From NCBI RefSeq assembly GCF_947502415.1, contig NZ_CANMZV010000023.1, positions 1-64,000 on the forward strand: a stretch of DNA of 64,000 bases, in the 5' to 3' direction. Position numbers and translations under genes: made by a program. Source of the DNA: an uncultured Photobacterium sp. (GTDB lineage Bacteria > Pseudomonadota > Gammaproteobacteria > Enterobacterales > Vibrionaceae). Numbering within the stretch: the stretch's first letter is position 1; each line of letters begins with the position of its first letter. Below are positions 25,324-35,700 of this stretch, piece after piece. Under the pieces are notes generated by a model, which worked only from the letters and a program-made list of their open reading frames with translations, ran no database searches and was not told where the DNA came from.

Positions 25324-26688
25324 CTATTGAAATTGCAGTGTTAGTGGGGCTTGCAGGAAGAAAGAGACTTCCTGCATCGCGGGTACATCGACGGTTGGCC
25401 AGATTTCTTCCAGCATTTTTACATAGTATTCCGATAGCCTGTCGAGAGAACTGGAGGCGCCGGTCAGGGCTGCAGAGGCCCCCATGGTGCCAAGGTCAGG
25501 CACCTGATAACCACCGCTGTCATCCCCGACGACATCGATACCCACGACGCGCTGCGGGGCAATGCCTTCGGCAAGGCCGGAGAACAGGCCAGCCCACAGT
25601 GAGCCTTTCAGAACGTCTCCGTTACGAGTCACAAGGATACCGGGGATGCCAGCCTGTCCGTCCCCGCCGGTGGCATACCCTTTGGCCGATGCTTCGGCAA
25701 TCAGGCCTTCTTCGTCGATGCAGACGATAGTTTCAAGCCGCATATAGGTACGGGAGTCGCTCAGTGACCCGATGGCACTGACATGGCCCTGGCAATCCCT
25801 CAAATCCACCCGGTAATTGTTTGGTAACAGCGCATCGACCTTGAAGCGAATGGTTGCCGGCAATGGTTCACGCTTGGAGCCAATGCTTGTCGGTGCCTGC
25901 ATCCCTGACAGGAGTACACCGGTTAGCAGTGACGTAGACGGCAAGGTGATGGAATAGCCCTTTGTCTCTTCCGTTGTGGCCAATGCATCGAGCTTATTGT
26001 CCAGCTCGCGCTCCTTTTCATCGAGGGCAATTTTTTCCTGATCGGCTGTTTGATTCCCGCTGACATTGGCCAGTGTCAGGGGATCACCAAGCCGCTGAAT
26101 CTGTCCGTTGCTTAGAGCGATAATGTAATTATCGGCGTTGATGGTACGGATCCCTGCCGGTTGAGGTGCTGGCGACTGTTGCGGTGCGGATACCGTGCTT
26201 TCTGGCCGAGCCACATTATTGTCAGCCGCGTTGCCGCCCGTCTGCTGGTATGTTGGCTGGCGTTGATTGGTCGGCTGACGCTTCGGATACAGCGGGTCGC
26301 GTTGTTGGTTAAAGCGCTTCTGGCCTGATACCCACTGCGACAGTTCCTGCTCCTGGCTCTCGACTTTTGTCCGTAGGTCGTCGAGTTCGAGAAGGACGGA
26401 GTCCATGGCGATATTCTTTGTCTGTGTCTGGCCCCGACGCTCCATTTCGGAAATGGATTTGAAGGCATCAGTTACATGCTCCAGCTCGTTTCGCTCTAGG
26501 ACTATGTCGGTATCAGTTGGGAAAAACACTTTTTGAATCGCGTCGCTTTTACCTGTTGATACCGGCATTGAGGGTTTGATATACGGGACGGCAATAATAC
26601 CGAAGCCCGCGGCCGCGGCCATCAGGACGCCGATACGTTTTTTCCTGTCTCCCCACAGCTCGTCAAATTGGTCTTTGAGATTATTCAT
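25324..26688 (-). CDS. traB: TraB, VirB10-like core protein
   Basis: 454 residues. N-terminal transmembrane helix (IGVLMAAAAGFGIIAVPYI), then a coiled-coil region (MDSVLLELDDLRTKVESQEQ), a proline-rich linker and a C-terminal beta-barrel domain (PLPATIRFKVDALLPNNYRV onward). TraB spans the envelope and joins the inner and outer membrane parts of the conjugation channel. Downstream of traK by ten bases. Confidence 0.92.
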   Translation of the reverse strand: MNNLKDQFDELWGDRKKRIGVLMAAAAGFGIIAVPYIKPSMPVSTGKSDAIQKVFFPTDTDIVLERNELEHVTDAFKSISEMERRGQTQTKNIAMDSVLLELDDLRTKVESQEQELSQWVSGQKRFNQQRDPLYPKRQPTNQRQPTYQQTGGNAADNNVARPESTVSAPQQSPAPQPAGIRTINADNYIIALSNGQIQRLGDPLTLANVSGNQTADQEKIALDEKERELDNKLDALATTEETKGYSITLPSTSLLTGVLLSGMQAPTSIGSKREPLPATIRFKVDALLPNNYRVDLRDCQGHVSAIGSLSDSRTYMRLETIVCIDEEGLIAEASAKGYATGGDGQAGIPGILVTRNGDVLKGSLWAGLFSGLAEGIAPQRVVGIDVVGDDSGGYQVPDLGTMGASAALTGASSSLDRLSEYYVKMLEEIWPTVDVPAMQEVSFFLQAPLTLQFQ

Positions 26689-26698
26689 GCTGGCATCC

Positions 26699-27820
26699 TT
26701 AATTTAACAGTGACGGGCGCTGACGGCGTTGTTGGAGACGTTCGAAATAGAGTCTGTCACGCATGACATAAACCTCGGTCTTCTCCCCAGGCTTAAGCGT
26801 TGCCTTGTTTAATATCCCGGTCGCAATCACATCGTCATCGATCCAGCACTGCTCTTCACGCAGAACGACCTTACGCTTGTGCGGGTTGGTTACCAGCACG
26901 ATGTCGATGATTCGGCGCGAGGAGACTAACCGCTGCTTGGTTACACTTTTAGCCTCGAAACGGCAGGGGTATTTGGCGCTGGTGGGTACGTTCATAACCA
27001 GATCGAATCCCTTCGGTGTGGCGTTGCCGCCGACCTGGCTAAACAGGTCATTGATCCGTGCTTCATAGGGTGAGGCACTCACTTTGGGATCGCTGGCAAT
27101 CAGGAGCTCATTTTCCTTATCACGGATACGGGCTTCCTGCGCAAGTTTATCCTGCTCTAAGTCGCGGTGCAGACTGGCTACTTTTGTCCGGGTCTTTCTG
27201 TCGAGTCGGACATTGACCTCCACCATGGTTGCCAGGACATTGAGGGGCCAGACCGAGAGGTTAACCTGGGTTTCAGGCACCCCTTTTTCGTGGATGATAA
27301 GACCGAAGGGTGCATCGTTTTGCGTGGTGAAGTAGAGATAGCTACCTTCTACCTTGATGGCTACGTTAGGATCGCTGGTACGAACTTCAACCTCACGGAA
27401 GTTGGTTTTGACCGAGTTCATAATGAATTTGGCCGCGGGCAGGGTAACATTCTCTCCGGCACGCAAGTTGTACTTCTGCACCGGCTTGAACTTGCTCTTC
27501 ATTTGTTGAGTCATTCGTTCAAACGCAGTTGGTTGGGGTGGGGCAGTGGTTCGCTGGTCAGCGGTTTGCACCTGCATCCCATAACTATCAACAGCTGGCT
27601 GGAAGTTGGCAGGGTTGTCCTTTGGGGCAAATTTACCCAGCTTCTGTTGCTTTTCGACCGGCAGGTTGCTGACCACTTGCTGCATGAGCTCATCTACGTT
27701 CTTGTCGTTGCTGACCACGCGGGTTTCACCAATCGGGGTAACCGGGAGCTCATAGCTTTTTTGGGCAAATGCTGATGCTGTAGCGAACAACATGCAGCCA
27801 GTAAGAAGAAACTTTTGCAT
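26699..27820 (-). CDS. traK: TraK, VirB9-like secretin-type protein
   Basis: 373 residues with signal peptide (MQKFLLTGCMLFATASAFA). The middle resembles the TraK/secretin N-domain (VRTSDPNVAIKVEGSYLYFT). The C-terminal part binds TraV in F-type systems (RIIDIVLVTNPHKRKVVLRE). Longer than F TraK (about 240), as in SXT/IncA-C relatives. Confidence 0.88.
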   Translation of the reverse strand: MQKFLLTGCMLFATASAFAQKSYELPVTPIGETRVVSNDKNVDELMQQVVSNLPVEKQQKLGKFAPKDNPANFQPAVDSYGMQVQTADQRTTAPPQPTAFERMTQQMKSKFKPVQKYNLRAGENVTLPAAKFIMNSVKTNFREVEVRTSDPNVAIKVEGSYLYFTTQNDAPFGLIIHEKGVPETQVNLSVWPLNVLATMVEVNVRLDRKTRTKVASLHRDLEQDKLAQEARIRDKENELLIASDPKVSASPYEARINDLFSQVGGNATPKGFDLVMNVPTSAKYPCRFEAKSVTKQRLVSSRRIIDIVLVTNPHKRKVVLREEQCWIDDDVIATGILNKATLKPGEKTEVYVMRDRLYFERLQQRRQRPSLLN

Positions 27821-27831
27821 GATGTCGGCTC

Positions 27832-28464
27832 CTATTTTCTTTCTAAACGGTTTCTGTCGATATTCGGCGCACCTTCGTACTGGTCGATGTACGTCAGGCT
27901 TGGTGTTCCGCCGGCACTTTCCACGGTCATTTCGTAGGTCCAGCGAACCGGCTTGAGGGGATTCTTCTTATCTGCCTTTTTGCGCGAAATTAGTTGTCGC
28001 TCGCCGTAGATATACATGATGTCTTTGCGAGGATCGTAGTAGGTGTCGATAGGGGTGAATGTCTGTGTCTGACCACGCAGGGCCAGCGCTTTGACATGGG
28101 CCTGCAGCTGGGCGGCCATCTCGTCATAGTCTTCGATGGGCACCATCGGCTTCATGGCATCGAGTACGACTTCCAGGGTTCGCTCGGAGGCATTGCCCAG
28201 AATACTGGCGATATGGATCCCCCACAATTTTTTGTAACTTTCATCAGCCTTGTTGCCGACGATGGCGATTTCTTCGGAGAGCTGTGGTGGGATCACAATG
28301 GTTACCGGTTTGGTCGTGAGTATTTTGAGAGCCAGGACAGCAATGACAAAAAGAGCAACGATCAGTGCGATAGTCACGCGCAGACTGTGATCGACTGCTG
28401 CCGTCCAGCTTCTTTGTACATCGCTGGGCAAGAGTTTTTCTTTGACAGTCTCGGTTATGGACAT
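27832..28464 (-). CDS. traE: TraE, VirB8-like assembly factor
   Basis: 210 residues with one N-terminal transmembrane helix (TIALIVALFVIAVLALKIL) and a periplasmic domain ending in a conserved YIDQYEGAPN-type strand. TraE nucleates the channel at the inner membrane. Part of the continuous traL-E-K-B run. Confidence 0.88.
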   Translation of the reverse strand: MSITETVKEKLLPSDVQRSWTAAVDHSLRVTIALIVALFVIAVLALKILTTKPVTIVIPPQLSEEIAIVGNKADESYKKLWGIHIASILGNASERTLEVVLDAMKPMVPIEDYDEMAAQLQAHVKALALRGQTQTFTPIDTYYDPRKDIMYIYGERQLISRKKADKKNPLKPVRWTYEMTVESAGGTPSLTYIDQYEGAPNIDRNRLERK

Positions 28465-28491
28465 AGAGCCTCCAGAAACGCAATTAACCGG

Positions 28492-28821
28492 TTATCGATA
28501 AAAGGTGCGTTTAAAACAATCGGGAAAGCGGAGCGTTTCTTTGGGGACATAAATACCGCGCCACCACAGGATGTGGGCCAGTCGGCCTTTCGGGTAATTG
28601 GATTTTATGTAGAAATTGCATGCCACCAGAATTGCCCCCACTCCCAACGAAAACAGAATGGTTTGAGTGAAGTTGCCGATAACCATCGCTATCATCAGTA
28701 CGCCGAAAGAGTCCACTTCCATTCCGAGGATCATTTGCTTGTCGTTGATCCGCATTGGAATAAAGGTCTGGTTCTCCGGAAGCACATGAACATGGTTCTC
28801 GTTGATGTCATTTTTTGCCAT
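28492..28821 (-). CDS. traL: TraL, pilus assembly protein
   Basis: 109 residues, two close hydrophobic segments in the middle (FGVLMIAMVIGNFTQTILF and LGVGAILVACNFYIK), and a typical end KGRLAHILWWRG. Matches the size, topology and place of F-type TraL between traA and traE. Confidence 0.85.
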   Translation of the reverse strand: MAKNDINENHVHVLPENQTFIPMRINDKQMILGMEVDSFGVLMIAMVIGNFTQTILFSLGVGAILVACNFYIKSNYPKGRLAHILWWRGIYVPKETLRFPDCFKRTFYR

Positions 28822-28898
28822 CTGAGGTCCCTCACTGACTGGTTAAAAGAAGGGGCGAATAACTTCGCCCCAGACCTTTGACTACCTCCTTGCTTTCC

Positions 28899-29237
28899 TT
28901 AGACCGGCAGGCCAGCATCCAACATGCCGGAGATAATCCCGGTGAGCTGTGCCAGCACGACCATGATGATGACCGAACCACCCAAACCAATGAGGTTTGG
29001 ACGCACGATGGAGAAGAAAAGCACACCACAAACGGTGAGGAACGCGACGATCTGGCCTGGGTAGCCGTTTGCCATTTCGGCAAACATGTCATAGGTGCCT
29101 TGGAACGCAGCACCACCAGCACCGGCTGTGGCTTCCATGGCGCCAAAGATAAATGCCATGGCAAATAGCATCAGAGTTCCTACTTTGTTTGCAGTCATTG
29201 CAGATTTGATGTTGCTAAAAAGGTTTGAGGTATACAT
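28899..29237 (-). CDS. traA: TraA pilin precursor
   Basis: 112 residues with a long leader (about 37 residues, cut near ATAGAGGAAFQ) and two hydrophobic helices (IVAFLTVCGVLFFSIV and GGSVIIMVVLAQLTGIISGM). This is the layout of F/SXT-type pilin. It precedes traL. Confidence 0.82.
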   Translation of the reverse strand: MYTSNLFSNIKSAMTANKVGTLMLFAMAFIFGAMEATAGAGGAAFQGTYDMFAEMANGYPGQIVAFLTVCGVLFFSIVRPNLIGLGGSVIIMVVLAQLTGIISGMLDAGLPV

Positions 29238-29383
29238 AGCTGCGTCCTTACATGGTGATTTCTGTATATATAATCAGCCGCATCAACACTTAGATAACAC
29301 TCAACTCAACGACATCAATAAGCCTCTTAATCATCGCCCCTTCAAGTTCGCTGCCACCCAATTAACGAGCCCATTTCGCAAAA

Positions 29384-30121
29384 TTAATGTGATTTTTGAT
29401 TTTCTGTGCCTGTTACGCTGGCGTTATTTATGGTGTGAGGCTCTAAGGCCGATTCCATCTGCAGGCCCAGCTGAACGGCCAGGTAATGCTGGTAACCGGG
29501 GCTGGATTCCAGCTGCACCCACTGCTCGTCGCTGAGTGACACTGTCATAAAGTGGGGGCGGCCTGACAGCGGGATGTGCTCGAAATCAATAACGCTTCGA
29601 CCTTCGAACAGCATGACGATAGGCACCGCCATCGTATCGATAACCACATGAACGGGGCCGTTAACCTGTTGCAGTCTGGCCCTGACCCCGCGGGGCATGA
29701 GGGGGTTGCGAACGGTGAGCTGCAGTTTACCCTCAGGCAGGGTTAGCGAATCAGGCGGGCAGAAGGCAATGGTATGTTCGCTATCCTGGTTGGCCTGATC
29801 ACCATCGCCGATTGCAGTAATGAAATCCTTGAACCATAGGTCACACTGCGCAAGCGCAATCAAGGGTTCGCAGAGGCCAAAGTCGGATTCGAATCGCTCG
29901 ATGATTTCCCGATTGTTAACGGCAAACAGGGCATAGGTCTCGCGGTGGCCAGAAGCAGGACTGGCGATAAACTCACTACATGGCGCGTGGCTGGAGACGA
30001 AATACTGTGGCTTGGATATCTGGTACTCACTGCTTTGGTTGAATAACCCGATATTGTCGTGCATGTACGACAGAGCAGTGATGTCGGCCTGGGTGCAGAC
30101 CGGGGCGATAAAGAATTCCAT
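29384..30121 (-). CDS. Unknown protein upstream of traA
   Basis: 245 residues, soluble, no signal peptide. Several cysteines and a beta-rich middle (SLTLPEGKLQLTVRNPLMPRG is its most regular part). It reads into traA with a 146-base gap, so it may be the first gene of the tra operon or a regulator. Family not recognised. Confidence 0.55.
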   Translation of the reverse strand: MEFFIAPVCTQADITALSYMHDNIGLFNQSSEYQISKPQYFVSSHAPCSEFIASPASGHRETYALFAVNNREIIERFESDFGLCEPLIALAQCDLWFKDFITAIGDGDQANQDSEHTIAFCPPDSLTLPEGKLQLTVRNPLMPRGVRARLQQVNGPVHVVIDTMAVPIVMLFEGRSVIDFEHIPLSGRPHFMTVSLSDEQWVQLESSPGYQHYLAVQLGLQMESALEPHTINNASVTGTENQKSH

Positions 30122-30150
30122 ACGTCATCCCTTCTGTATTGGTCTGGACT

Positions 30151-30165
30151 ACTCTAGTCCACCAG
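30151..30165. repeat. Palindrome at the end of an IS200-type remnant
   Basis: GGACTA-CTC-TAGTCC, a six-base-arm hairpin downstream of the broken tnpA. Position and form fit the subterminal hairpin of an IS200/IS605 element. Confidence 0.45.
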
Positions 30166-30267
30166 CACCGTGGGACACCCGATTAGTGAGGCGATATTTA
30201 GGAGTAAATCGCCATAAACCCTCGCCCAATCTTAGAGCGGGGATACAAGGCGAAAGCGTGAAGCGCT

Positions 30268-30697
30268 TTAATCCGGTGTTAACTGGCTTTCCATATAAGC
30301 CCAAAGGGTTTCTATAGTAGCCCCTCCCGCACTGCAGGCGAAGTAAGATCGTGACCATAAAGCAGCACTTTTGCTTTGCCGTGGTAGGTGTGTTTTTTGT
30401 AGCATCAGCATTCTTGATGAGACTGATTTCAAGTTATTCACCATGACACTGGTTGATAGCTTTGGCGGGTAAGCGACAAGGAGGTGTAAGTGGTCTTGTT
30501 CTCTGTCCATCTCGATCAGCTCGCACTCCAATTTATTACAGGCTGACTCGAAAGCCTCTCGCAGTTGCTCAATCATCATGCCATCGAATAGCTTACAGTC
30601 TGTACTTGGTAGTAAACACCAAGTGGACGACAAGTTTACTCACGCTATGCCGTTTTTTGAGGTAGCCACTTAATGGCTCTTTGTTATGTGCATTCAC
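30268..30697 (-). pseudogene. tnpA: Frameshifted IS200-type Y1 transposase
   Basis: The body (30268 to about 30615) encodes DHLHLLVAYPPK, the HUH metal motif, and SYFACSAGG...YMESQ, the end with the catalytic tyrosine. The N-terminal piece KLVVHLVFTTKYR is in another frame, starting from GTG 30697. Four bases stand where three are expected between KYR and KLFDG, a +1 frameshift near 30600. Inactive. It marks the left side of the accessory island. Confidence 0.75.
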
Positions 30698-30748
30698 TTT
30701 ACTTCTGCAAATTTAATAAATAAAGCGTTCCTTGCATGGTATACATTT

Positions 30749-30916
30749 TTACAAGTTCCAGTATTTATCTTCAAGCTCATTAACCTGAGCCATGAGTGGT
30801 GTATCCATGTCACCTATAAAACTCACATCGTTCATGCCATGGTTGCGTACAGTTTTGTCACGGGTGTGCCATCTGTTGTTAACTTGAGAGTGTATCCGTG
30901 AATGGTGACTCTTCAT
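30749..30916 (-). CDS. Small protein divergent from the island operon
   Basis: A 55-codon frame from ATG 30916 to TAA, with a very good ribosome-binding site (AGGAGG, six bases before ATG). Basic His/Arg-rich first half (MKSHHSRIHSQVNNRWHTRD) and acidic end (QVNELEDKYWNL). It lies between the tnpA remnant and the promoter of the seven-gene operon, reading away from it. Could be a regulator or an anti-component; no family recognised. Confidence 0.5.
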   Translation of the reverse strand: MKSHHSRIHSQVNNRWHTRDKTVRNHGMNDVSFIGDMDTPLMAQVNELEDKYWNL

Positions 30917-31024
30917 GAAGAACCTCCTGCTGTTCTCATTCGAGGAAATTCTACTATTGGATGCTGGTATTTTATGGATGATTACCTATATGAGTATAGA
31001 AACTAAGCATATTTTATACAAAAA

Positions 31025-31053
31025 TTTATAATACAAATCATATCGCTTATAAT
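31025..31053 (+). promoter_or_regulatory. Likely promoter of the seven-gene operon
   Basis: TTTATA (31025-31030, 4 of 6 matches to the -35 box), 17-base spacer, perfect TATAAT (31048-31053). It lies 43 bases before the first ATG in an AT-rich stretch. Confidence 0.5.
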
Positions 31054-31096
31054 GCATCTCAATTATTGAACATCGTTTTTACCTATGGATCAATGA

Positions 31097-32686
31097 ATGG
31101 ATTTTTCCAAGAAGCTTACAATTAATATTCAATCATCGGCGGCACTTAATCAGGTCATTAGTCATGAAACCTTACGTATACGGGCTGCTTGTTCTCGTAC
31201 GTCTGAAGCACTAGAGCGTAATTTGTTCGTTTGGAACAGCCCACAGGGTTTGCGTCAGTACAAGGATGGAATCTGGGATGATTGCGATGACTGCGAACAG
31301 CCTCACGAGGTACTGGACTGGTTGCTTGAATACAGCAAGGATGAAGACCGAGATGGTTTCATTTTGTTGCTGGAAGACTTTCATCATTATCTGACATCTG
31401 CAGATCATGCTTTGATTAGCCGGCTGCGTGCGTTTGCTATAGCTGTTGCTACACGTGAAATTACCGGTTGTTCTGTTGTTCTATGTCAGCCAATACCTTT
31501 ATTGCCGCCAGAACTGGAAAAAGACGTTCAGGTTTTGGAAATGCCATTACCGGATATCGACGATCTATGCAAAATCATGCAACAGGCAAAGCAACGTTAC
31601 GACATTGATGATCGCGATTATCAGGAATCATCCAGCTTGCTTGAAGCCGCATTAGGTTTGTCGACCAGTGAAGCCCAACTTGCATTTTCCAAAGCAGCAT
31701 GCGAATACAAACGGCTGACAGAATCTGAAATTCCTTTCATTGTAAAAGAAAAAGAGCAAGTCATCCGTAAATGTGGTCATCTCGAGTACTTTCACCCCAA
31801 AGCCACACTAGATGATATTGGCGGTTTAGATAACCTAAAGTCCTGGCTTCACCGTCGACGTCAGGCCTTTACCTCGGATGCTCGTGCTTTTGGACTTGAA
31901 ACCCCGCGCGGCGTCTTGCTACTTGGTTTACCAGGTACAGGTAAAAGCCTCGCATCCAAAGCTGTTGCAAATGCCTGGCAGCTGCCGCTGTTGAGGTTGG
32001 ATATGGGAAAAATCTACGGCGGTATTGTTGGTCAGTCAGAAGCCAATATGCGTTCAGCCTTGCAAATGGCGGAAGCTCTTTCGCCAAGCATTCTTTGGGT
32101 GGATGAAATCGAAAAAGGTCTTTCAGGCATGCAAAGCTCTGGCTCGACTGATGGTGGAACCACCGCCCGTGTACTCGGAAGTTTTTTGACCTGGATGCAG
32201 GAAAAGGAAAAGCCGGTATTTGTGGTTGCCACTGCAAACCATATAGCCCAACTACCGCCAGAGCTGCTGCGTAAAGGTCGGGTCGATGAAATCTTCTTCG
32301 TTGATCTTCCAGTGCAGCAAGACCGCAAGGAAATTCTCTCGATTCACCTTAAACGCAGGGATCGGCTGGACGACTTTTCTGAAGAGGACCTTGATGAATT
32401 GGCCGCTAACAGCAAAGGTTTCACTGGTGCCGAGTTGGAAGAGGCGGTCAAGGAAGCCATGTTCCTTGCTTTTGATGAAGGCCATCAGCTGAACAAAGAC
32501 GATATTCTCACCGCCATCCTGGCGACGACACCGCTTTCCCAAACCATGGAAGAAATGATCAGCCGAACTCGTCAGTGGGCTCAAGGTCGTGCGGTTGCGG
32601 CCAGCTCATCAGAACCCGAAGCGCTGGAGAAAACGGCCAGTAAAAAGCCTCGACTGAAACAAGAAGGCGAAAACCCTTTTATCTGA
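31097..32686 (+). CDS. Ycf46-like AAA+ ATPase (operon gene 1)
   Basis: 529 residues. The N-terminal half (1-220) is a degenerate region resembling that of cyanobacterial/plastid Ycf46. The C-terminal half is an FtsH/Cdc48-type AAA+ domain: PRGVLLLGLPGTGKS (Walker A 277-284), ILWVDEIEK (Walker B 332-340), ATAN (sensor 1) and RKGRVDEIFF (arginine finger region). The ring ATPase probably remodels a protein target; no protease domain is attached. It is first in an operon of seven with gaps or overlaps of at most 15 bases. No good ribosome-binding site. The Ycf46 reading rests on the motif spacing and on the presence of a DUF1257/Ycf35-like gene later in the operon. Confidence 0.8.
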   Translation: MDFSKKLTINIQSSAALNQVISHETLRIRAACSRTSEALERNLFVWNSPQGLRQYKDGIWDDCDDCEQPHEVLDWLLEYSKDEDRDGFILLLEDFHHYLTSADHALISRLRAFAIAVATREITGCSVVLCQPIPLLPPELEKDVQVLEMPLPDIDDLCKIMQQAKQRYDIDDRDYQESSSLLEAALGLSTSEAQLAFSKAACEYKRLTESEIPFIVKEKEQVIRKCGHLEYFHPKATLDDIGGLDNLKSWLHRRRQAFTSDARAFGLETPRGVLLLGLPGTGKSLASKAVANAWQLPLLRLDMGKIYGGIVGQSEANMRSALQMAEALSPSILWVDEIEKGLSGMQSSGSTDGGTTARVLGSFLTWMQEKEKPVFVVATANHIAQLPPELLRKGRVDEIFFVDLPVQQDRKEILSIHLKRRDRLDDFSEEDLDELAANSKGFTGAELEEAVKEAMFLAFDEGHQLNKDDILTAILATTPLSQTMEEMISRTRQWAQGRAVAASSSEPEALEKTASKKPRLKQEGENPFI

Positions 32687-32701
32687 TAGAGCTGAAATCA
32701 T

Positions 32702-35700
32702 ATGGATAACCCTTTTTTTACCGCCCTAGAGGGCAACGGTTTCACTGCGTCTGAACTGGCGTACCAAACCAATCAGGTTTTGATGCCGTTCGTACACTAC
32801 CTTAATAACAGTATCAAGGCACTGGAAAACAAAGAAGTTAGCTGTGAATGGAAGCCAGTTGTTGATCGGCGTTACCGATTAGTCTCGAACAAACGGATTT
32901 ACCAGATTATTCCAATCAGTGAAATCGAAATCACCTCTGGCGAGGAAGGCTGGTATGAAATTCTCTGCGAAGAGGATGAAACCCCGCTGAATGAGGATTT
33001 TATCCCTGAGATCGATGACCCAGTGATTGTCGGCAAGGGGGCTAATCGTCAGCGTTTTTCCCTGACTGAAGAGGATTACCAATCAGCCAATGGGCAGTAT
33101 AAGCTTTATCTGCCTGAGCTTGGTGAAGCAAGTGTTATTCAGTGGAGTGGCTACCAGCTGTTGATTCGCCCGCTGTCTGCGCCACTAGGCGAACTGGCAG
33201 AAGTGCATATTGATGGTCACGTTTGTCCGGTTAAATCTATTGATAGAAATCTGATTCGATTGCAGGGTCAGGTTTACCACCAAAGTACGCTGTCGATTAA
33301 TGGACAGAACACAAGATTCAAGCTGCTTTCTTCGCTGGATAAAAAGCAAATCAAAAGCTATTCACCACAACTCAAAGATAATGGCTGGCTGTTGTTTGCG
33401 ACCCAAAAGCCGGAACTGGAATCTCATCAGATAGAAGATCTGACAGCCGTGTTGCTAAGGGAATTAACGCCTGACTACCTGACTTTGAATGACAATTCAT
33501 TGAGTCGAGAACAGTGGGGACTTGAGACAGACAAGGATGGCCTGACATTGGAAGCGAGAGATACACGAGTTGCTTCCATCGATAACAACTCGGAGATGCT
33601 GTGCGCTCGGTATCCGGCTCTTTCGTTCAGTGTTAGCAAAGACAATATTGACGAGAAGTGGATTCAGTTAATTGAAAAGGACTCTGGTGATGATACCGGT
33701 AAGTCTGAACTGGATCATTTCTTCGGCGATAACATTAAGATACTGGATAACAAGCAAAATAGCTTTCGGATCTTAAAATCCCGTTTTGATGAACGACAGA
33801 TCTTACTGGCGCGAATTGTTGGTGAACAAAAAAACTGGCGGAGCGAATATCCATCGAAACAAGGGGAAACTGGGGAAATTCGCGTCAGTGTTGATACTTC
33901 ACAATTAAGAAAGCAAAAAGCTGCAATTAATGATTTGATGGCACGTCCTGCTGTTGGGCATGCACCTCTAATACACCTGTTACAGGATCGACAAAAAAAG
34001 CGTTGGAAAGATATTCAGCCTGAGACAAATATTGAGTGGCAGGTACTGACCAATCCGGATTTTGATGGCTGTGATTGTCAGCGCGAGTTCGTGACGAAGG
34101 CGTTAGCCACTCCTGACTTTGCTATTCTCGATGGACCTCCGGGAACAGGTAAAACCACGACAATTCTTGAACTGATTATTCAACTGGTTATGCAAGGCAA
34201 AAGAGTGCTGCTTTCGGCATCTACACATGCCGCGATAAATAACGTTCTGGAAAGGATTCAGGAAAACCCAACTTTGAGAGGTCGTATCTTTCCACTCCGT
34301 ATTGGTAAAGGAAGTAATGCCACCGGGGTTGAAGGCTTTCACTTTGATAATCTTTATCAACAGCTAAGGAAAGGATCCAACTGTGACGATTTCAGTCATC
34401 AGCTAATGGTAGATTCTTCTAACCTGGTATGTGGTACAACGATTGGTATCTTGCGGCTGTTTAACGAACGGGAAGTGACCCTAGATCGTGGTGAACCGCC
34501 GTTTGATGTGATGATAATAGATGAATGCAGTAAAACTACCTTTCAGGAATTTCTGGTGCCGGCTCGCTTTGCCAAACGCTGGGTTCTGGTGGGGGATGTG
34601 CGTCAGCTATCGCCTTTTACTGATCGTGAGCAGATCGTCGCTAACCTAGACAATCTAATGTTGGTGCCACCAAAAGGTAAAAGACCAGCCCAAACGCTCT
34701 CTAAGTCTGTACAGCAAGCTTGTTATTTGTTGGAAGAGTTAAGAGGAAACTCTACTCGAGATGAGCTTTATCGGCAGCCTATGTTGGTTCCTGTTACTAC
34801 TGGCATATTACAGGCTCTGGATGATGAGATTAGTGCGCGTAATAGTGAGAAAAACCTGGCTAAAGGACTTGACCGTATTTTGCTGGTTCAAAAGGGACGC
34901 GTGGGAAGGCTGGCATCTTCCTGGTTAACGGATATGTCGATACTGGAGCAAGAGCCTTGGCATCTATATGACAGTTCGCTTTGCTTTGTAGATGAAGCCT
35001 GTATGACACAGATACAGCCAATAATTCCGGATGATATGTTGGTATTGCACCCAGATTGGCAGCGCACTGGCAATGCCTTTCATCATAGAGCTGCTGGGCA
35101 AACTGCAGTTAAGCCGTTCAGGGTCAAGACAACAGATTATTCTGATACTAGTACGATAAATAAAGAGCTGTTGGATCGTTTTGACCAGAGCAAGTGGTCG
35201 GAAGAAGTCTGCTGGCGCCTGGAGAGGGAATACTGGTTACGCCAGTCGGCGAACTACCAGAAGAAAACCGGTTATTTGTCTGACACGTTAGAACGTTTAT
35301 TTCCCAAGTCGGTTAATGCTGATGGCCGAATCCATGTCCTGAAAAATATTGCTTTTCCCTCGATTCTTGAAGCATTGTCGGGGGATGGTTTGGTCAAGCG
35401 TAAGAAGGACGATCCTACTACGCTGAATCAGGGCTTTGACCGCCATGAAAAGGAACAAAGGCATTCGACGCTGAGCTATCAACACCGGATGCATCCGGAT
35501 ATTTCGGCCTTCCCTCGAAGGCAGTTTTACCCTGAAGGGGTTTTAATGGATGGAAGTCAGTCCCGACCTGGCCGGGACTGGGATTATGACCGTTACAAAA
35601 CACGTAATACCTGGCTAGATGTGCAGGGCGATATTTATAGGAATGCGAATAAGAGTGAAGTCAAGGCTATTATTCAGGAGCTTATAGCTTTTTGTAATTG

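Noticed and set aside
27167..28881. Long plus-strand frames antisense to traK, traE and traL (202 and 295 codons)
   Set aside because: They mirror well-recognised tra genes on the other strand and have no start signals or domains of their own.
30686..30901. Plus-strand 71-codon frame before the island operon
   Set aside because: No ribosome-binding site; the minus strand of the same stretch has a better gene with AGGAGG.
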